Source: JBOGJI01 sp050747865
GTDB taxonomy: Bacteria; Acidobacteriota; Thermoanaerobaculia; Multivoradales; JAHEKO01
DNA: 8,667 bases
Direction of reading: 5' to 3'
Assembly (NCBI GenBank): GCA_050747865.1
Contig: JBOGJI010000224.1
Coordinates: forward strand, 1-8,667
Below the pieces are notes generated by a model that was not told the DNA's origin, did no database searches, and worked only from the letters and a program-made list of their open reading frames with translations. The stretch's first letter is position 1. Every line of letters begins with the position of its first letter. The position numbers and the translations under genes are program-made. This document shows positions 5,591 through 8,667 of this stretch, in pieces.

Positions 5591-7411
5591 GTGACCACGC
5601 GCATCGGCCGGATCGCGGCGACCCTTGCATGCACCGTCGCAAGCCTGATGCAGCCACCTTTGGCGAGCGCCGACGTCGCGACGTTGCGCCGGGACGTCGC
5701 CAAGCTGGCCTCGGACGAGTTCGCGGGTCGCATGACCGGCAGCGAGGGAGCGGCGGCCGCCGCGAAGTACCTGGCGGAACGGCTGGCGGCGCTGGGAGCG
5801 CGACCTCTGCCCGGTCAAGACGACTTCCGCCTCCCGTTCTCCTTCGTCGCCGGGACCCGGGACGCCGGATCTTCGCTCACGTTGGCGGCGGAGGGCTCAG
5901 GGAAGACCTGGGACGAGCGGCAACACGTCCAGGCGTTGGCGTTCTCCGAAAGCGACACGATCACCGCCCCCGTCGTCTTTGCCGGCTACGGGCTCGTCGT
6001 CCCGGACGGCGAGGATGTGATCTACGACAGCTATGCTGGGCTCGACGTCGAAGGCAAGATCGTCCTCGTCCTGCGCTACAGCCCGGAGGACACGGAGGGG
6101 GACTTCCGTGCCCGGCTGGCCCGTTACTCCGGCCTGCGCTACAAGGCCTTGCAGGCCCGGCAGCGGGGAGCGGCGGCGCTACTCGTCGTCACCGGACCGC
6201 GCTCGCCGAACGCCGGGGAGACGGTGCCCCTGACCTTCGACGCCGCAATCTCGGGCTCGGGCCTGGTGGCCGCCTCGGCCTCCGGTGAGGTGGCCGAGGC
6301 GCTGTTCGCGGCCTTCGGCCGCGACCTGGTGGCGGCGCAGCACAGCCTCGACTCGGGGAACCCCCATGTCGCCGGATTCGATCTCGGCACGGAGGTCACG
6401 CTCGACGTCGCGGTCGAGCACGAGGAGCGCACCGGCCGCAACGTCGTGGGCTACTTCCCGGGCAGCGGGGAAGGGGAGATCGACGAGCCCTGGGTGATCG
6501 TGGGCGCCCACTTCGATCATCTGGGTCGCGGCCGCGGCGCCCAGTCGCTGGCCGACGCCTCCGAGGCCGACGCCATCCACTATGGCGCCGACGACAATGC
6601 CTCGGGCGTGGCCGCGGCGCTGGAGGCGGCGCGGCGGCTGGCCGGCGAGCGGCACCGGCGCAATGTCGCCGTCGCCTTCTGGTCGGGCGAGGAGCTGGGC
6701 ACGCTGGGCTCGACGGCGTTCCTGCGCGACAAGGTCCTGGACCCGGCGACGATCGCCGCCTACGTCAACTTCGACATGGTCGGGCGGATGCGCGACAACA
6801 AGCTCACTCTCCAGGCCGCGGGCAGCAGCCCGGCCTGGCCCGGCCTCATCGAGCGCACCAACGTGCCTGTGGGCTTCGACTTGCAGATCGGCGAGGATCC
6901 CTACCTACCGACCGACTCCTCGGTCTTCAACCAGGCCGACGTGCCGACGCTGCATTTCTTCACCGGCAGCCACGAGGACTACCACAAGCCGTCGGACACC
7001 GCCGACAAGATCAACTACGAGGAACTCGAGCGCGTGGCCCGCTTCGGCGCGCTGCTCGTCGGCAAGCTCGCCGACCTCGACGCGGCTCCCGAGTTCGTCG
7101 CCGTCGCCCCCACCGCCCGCGCCGCCGCGGGCGGACGCGAGACAGTGCGCGCCTACACCGGCACCATCCCGGACTACACGACCGAGGTCGAGGGGCTGCG
7201 CCTCTCCGGGGTCATCGAGGGCGGCCCGGCCGCCGCCGCGGGCCTACAGGAAGGCGACGTCATCGTCGAGCTCGACGGCACCACCATCGCCAACATCTAC
7301 GACTACACCTACGCCCTCGACGCCGTGAAGATCGGCGAGCGCACCAACATCGTCTACCTCCGCGACGGCGAGCGCCACGAGACCACGATCGTCCCGGCGG
7401 TCAGGGAGTAG
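5591..7411 (+). CDS. Exported M28 family zinc metallopeptidase with PA-like region and C-terminal PDZ domain
   Basis: This 606-residue enzyme is predicted to be an aminopeptidase or carboxypeptidase using two zinc ions and acting outside the inner membrane. The signal peptide ends near 'PLASA' (residue 28). A PA-like region spans about residues 140-225 ('GKIVLVLRYS', 'GAAALLVVTG'). The M28 core has a full ligand set: His307-x-Asp309 in 'GAHFDHLG', the Asp334-Asp335-Asn pair in 'YGADDNASG', catalytic/metal Glu367-Glu368 in 'FWSGEELG', Asp395 in 'NFDMVG' and His465 in 'DYHKPSDT'. A PDZ domain covers about 517-606 ('GVIEGGPAAAAGLQEGDVI'). The start is GTG at 5591 with GGAG six bases upstream; the longer open frame reaches back into the propeller gene and is rejected. 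It is the second gene of a two-gene unit with the PD40 protein. The substrate is unknown; the PDZ domain may bind protein C-termini. Confidence 0.93.
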   Translation: MTTRIGRIAATLACTVASLMQPPLASADVATLRRDVAKLASDEFAGRMTGSEGAAAAAKYLAERLAALGARPLPGQDDFRLPFSFVAGTRDAGSSLTLAAEGSGKTWDERQHVQALAFSESDTITAPVVFAGYGLVVPDGEDVIYDSYAGLDVEGKIVLVLRYSPEDTEGDFRARLARYSGLRYKALQARQRGAAALLVVTGPRSPNAGETVPLTFDAAISGSGLVAASASGEVAEALFAAFGRDLVAAQHSLDSGNPHVAGFDLGTEVTLDVAVEHEERTGRNVVGYFPGSGEGEIDEPWVIVGAHFDHLGRGRGAQSLADASEADAIHYGADDNASGVAAALEAARRLAGERHRRNVAVAFWSGEELGTLGSTAFLRDKVLDPATIAAYVNFDMVGRMRDNKLTLQAAGSSPAWPGLIERTNVPVGFDLQIGEDPYLPTDSSVFNQADVPTLHFFTGSHEDYHKPSDTADKINYEELERVARFGALLVGKLADLDAAPEFVAVAPTARAAAGGRETVRAYTGTIPDYTTEVEGLRLSGVIEGGPAAAAGLQEGDVIVELDGTTIANIYDYTYALDAVKIGERTNIVYLRDGERHETTIVPAVRE

Positions 7412-7496
7412 CCGACAACGGCAACAGCCTGGCGATCGGGTCGGGTTGTACCGCTCGTTTCACCGGACCCGCCGGCCGCTCGTCCAGACAGAGATT

Positions 7497-7529
7497 GGCC
7501 GCCGGCGTCCATCAAGGACACCGGCGGCC
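7497..7529 (-). terminator. Strong hairpin terminator between convergent genes, better formed on the minus strand
   Basis: GGCCGCCGG (7497-7505) pairs with CCGGCGGCC (7521-7529), and inside it GTCC (7507-7510) pairs with GGAC (7516-7519) around a five-base loop. The one internal position is a C-A mismatch in plus-strand RNA but a U-G pair in minus-strand RNA, so the minus transcript forms an unbroken 14-bp stem. That transcript then continues AATCTCTGTCT, moderately U-rich. The hairpin therefore most likely ends the gene at 7575-8156 and may also stop read-through from the peptidase gene. Confidence 0.65.
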
Positions 7530-7574
7530 GAAGACTCGATCGTGGGGCGACCGGGCGGTCAGATCGGCCGCGGT

Positions 7575-8156
7575 TTACTGGCCCTCGACCTGGTCGCTGT
7601 AGGTCCCGGCGGGTGCGACATCCTCTGCGTGGCTATGGCCGTTGAGGATGCGAACCAGGCTCCCGTTCCAGCCCGCGATGGTCGCCTTGAAGAGCTGCGT
7701 TCCCGCGGGCTTCGTGCTCGCGGGGGCCTTGAACCGCAGCTTGGAGCCCTGGGTCAGACTGACGCCACCCTGCCCCACGATCGTCTCGCTGTCCATGCCA
7801 ATCGTCAGCTCATCCCGGTAGTCGAAGTCGGCGGCACCGCCGGTCTTCACCAGCGTGCCGTTCAGCCCCCGTACCTTGAGACTGACGTCGGTCATGTCCA
7901 GCAATCCGTTGTTCGTGAGCTGGACCCTGAAGCTTCCCTCCTCACTCGTGTTGAGCACGTCGCCCGGAAACTCGACTTCCACGATCTCGAGCTCGACGAA
8001 CTCCTCGGGGTAGTCGTGCATCGCCGCGCGAAAGTCGTTGAAGAACGCGCTGGCGGCTCCCAGGGCTTGCGGACCCGGGATGGGACCCGGCTCGATGGGT
8101 GACGGGGTAGCGGTGATCGATGCCTCTGCGGCGGGTCGGGTGCTGCTCTGTGCCAT
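7575..8156 (-). CDS. Uncharacterised 193-residue protein, possible beta-sandwich domain
   Basis: I do not recognise this family. The protein has no signal peptide, no hydrophobic segment and no cysteine. Residues 1-33 are low-complexity and proline-rich (a run of SPIEPGPIPGP), probably disordered. Residues 34-60 contain 'FFNDFRAAMHDYPEEFVELEI', which looks like a short helix leading into a strand. From about residue 58 to 172 alternating strands resemble a CARDB/immunoglobulin-like sandwich ('FRVQLTNNGLLDMTDVSLKVRG', followed by 'SLTQGSKLRFKAP' and 'LFKATIAGW'). The C-terminus is polar with HSHAED. The ATG at 8156 is preceded by a purine-rich AAGGAAGGA, a strong ribosome binding site, which together with the coding pattern and a following terminator argues for a real gene. 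It stands alone, convergent with the M28 peptidase. A structural or binding role is conceivable but not shown. Confidence 0.75.
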   Translation of the reverse strand: MAQSSTRPAAEASITATPSPIEPGPIPGPQALGAASAFFNDFRAAMHDYPEEFVELEIVEVEFPGDVLNTSEEGSFRVQLTNNGLLDMTDVSLKVRGLNGTLVKTGGAADFDYRDELTIGMDSETIVGQGGVSLTQGSKLRFKAPASTKPAGTQLFKATIAGWNGSLVRILNGHSHAEDVAPAGTYSDQVEGQ

Positions 8157-8200
8157 GGTGCTGTTCCTTCCTTCTCGTCCTGCGGCCGGTGGTGTTGAAG

Positions 8201-8215
8201 GCTGAGATCGTGCCG
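8201..8215 (-). promoter_or_regulatory. Weak sigma-54-like -24/-12 candidate for the uncharacterised gene
   Basis: Reading leftwards, GGCACG (8214-8209) is an exact match to the core of the -24 element, and GC at 8202-8201 lies at the required GG-N10-GC spacing. The -12 box is CAGC instead of TTGC, so it is a partial match. Transcription would begin near 8190, leaving about 33 nt of leader containing the ribosome binding site. I see no good sigma-70 promoter in the same region. Confidence 0.25.
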
Positions 8216-8334
8216 GCCATCTGCGAGCCCAGCCACGGTTCGCGTCTCCGCTCTCACTAGGGTTGACGAGAAAACGGCCGCCGGATGATCACGGCTCGGC
8301 CACCGGTAGCTGAGAGCCTGTGAATGAATCTCCC

Positions 8335-8545
8335 ATGGGTCGCGTTGCGAGCGCCAGACCAACGCGCTTCGCGCGTCGGTGCCCGCCTGCTGGAAGGAGC
8401 CGCGACGCAGGCGATGCGGTGCCATCGTCGAGGAGCGGCGACGCGGCAGCAGGCCCCACGCCGCCGCAACCCGAAGGGCGCCAGGGGGTTGCGGGTCGTC
8501 TGCGGCGTCGCTCGTCGGTCACATACTGATGAGTATGCTTCCTCC
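8335..8545. repeat. Block of nested hairpins and direct repeats, possible dispersed repeat or structured RNA
   Basis: The block contains CGCGTTG/CAACGCG (8341-8347 and 8360-8366, 12-base loop), ACGCGC-TTC-GCGCGT (8362-8376, competing with the first hairpin), and CGATG/CATCG (8412-8416 and 8423-8427). It also contains CCGCAACCC/GGGTTGCGG (8464-8472 and 8486-8494, 13-base loop) and CATACT-GATG-AGTATG (8522-8537). A 13-bp direct repeat with one mismatch, GGAGCCGCGACGC and GGAGCGGCGACGC, sits at 8396-8408 and 8432-8444. This density exceeds what the other intergenic regions here show. Only one copy is inside the window, so repetition in the genome is inferred. Confidence 0.4.
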
Positions 8546-8565
8546 TCGCTCCTTCCATGGGCAGC

Positions 8566-8582
8566 GATGTCAAGTGTACATC
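8566..8582. promoter_or_regulatory. Short dyad GATGT-N7-ACATC, possible operator
   Basis: GATGT (8566-8570) and ACATC (8578-8582) are symmetric around seven bases, with a TGTACA palindrome overlapping the right half. On the minus strand the left part contains TTGACA (8573-8568), a perfect -35 box, but no -10 lies at a suitable distance. Weak evidence on its own. Confidence 0.22.
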
Positions 8583-8593
8583 TCCGCCACTCA

Positions 8594-8614
8594 CTCGACG
8601 GACTTGCCGTCGAG
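8594..8614. repeat. Perfect 8-bp inverted repeat
   Basis: CTCGACGG (8594-8601) and CCGTCGAG (8607-8614) flank a five-base ACTTG loop. No T-run follows on either strand, so it is not a standard terminator. It could be an operator for a gene beyond the right edge or part of the structured block. Confidence 0.45.
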
Positions 8615-8667
8615 CGTCCCAGTCCGCGCAATCGTTGACGATCGCTACGGCCAGCGCGGTGCTGCGA

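Larger units (their letters stand above)
8157..8667. other. Gene-free right-hand region (511 bp)
   Basis: Overlapping open frames exist on both strands here, the longest being 124 codons on the minus strand. They are arginine- and serine-rich, share no family pattern and have no convincing ribosome binding site. I regard the region as non-coding. It holds the leader of the 7575-8156 gene (8157-8220), a structured block (8335-8545) and several dyads (8566-8614). The right edge may lead into the regulatory region of a further gene. Confidence 0.55.

Noticed and set aside
8257..8631. Minus-strand 124-codon frame (and overlapping plus-strand frames) in the right-hand region
   Set aside because: Arg/Ser/Ala-rich low-information translation, no ribosome binding site, and dense hairpins within it; better explained as non-coding.
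1..8667. CRISPR arrays, tRNA or rRNA genes, transposase genes
   Set aside because: I found no regularly spaced repeats, no tRNA- or rRNA-like segments, and no transposase motifs on either strand.

Overview
The window is GC-rich DNA, apparently chromosomal, from an aerobic Gram-negative bacterium. The evidence is the start of an alternative complex III (ACIII) operon, a periplasmic murein L,D-transpeptidase-type protein, and two exported proteins with signal peptides. ACIII is known from Acidobacteriota, Bacteroidota, Myxococcota, Gemmatimonadota and others, and the sequence alone does not let me choose among them. Several genes start with GTG. Most long open frames that overlap the genes are GC-driven shadows.

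Layout. Positions 1-2609 (minus strand) hold actA (pentaheme cytochrome c) followed by the first 648 codons of actB (TAT-exported, molybdopterin-oxidoreductase-like subunit), which runs off the left edge. Positions 2610-2819 are a divergent regulatory region. It holds a CRP-type palindrome, a candidate actA promoter, and a candidate promoter for the rightward gene. Positions 2820-3521 (plus) encode an exported L,D-transpeptidase-family protein, and its stop codon shares the tetranucleotide CTAG with the stop of the convergent gene. Positions 3518-4300 (minus) encode a class I SAM-dependent methyltransferase. Positions 4301-4458 are a second divergent region, with a 10-bp direct repeat and an extended -10 element. 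Positions 4459-7411 (plus) form a two-gene unit 13 bp apart: an exported TolB-like PD40 beta-propeller protein and an M28 metallopeptidase with a PA-like region and a C-terminal PDZ domain. A strong hairpin at 7497-7529 separates this unit from a convergent gene of unknown function (7575-8156, minus). From 8157 to the right edge I see no convincing gene, but there is a block dense in hairpins and direct repeats that looks like a dispersed repeat or structured RNA.

How the genes work together. ActA and ActB belong to a quinol-oxidising, membrane-bound respiratory complex. The TolB-like protein and the M28 peptidase are probably co-expressed and act outside the inner membrane in peptide degradation. 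The transpeptidase would act on the cell wall. The methyltransferase has no evident link to its neighbours. Nothing here amounts to a clear new multi-gene system. The items most worth following up are the uncharacterised 193-residue protein with its own control signals, the CRP-type operator ahead of actA, and the structured non-coding block at the right end.
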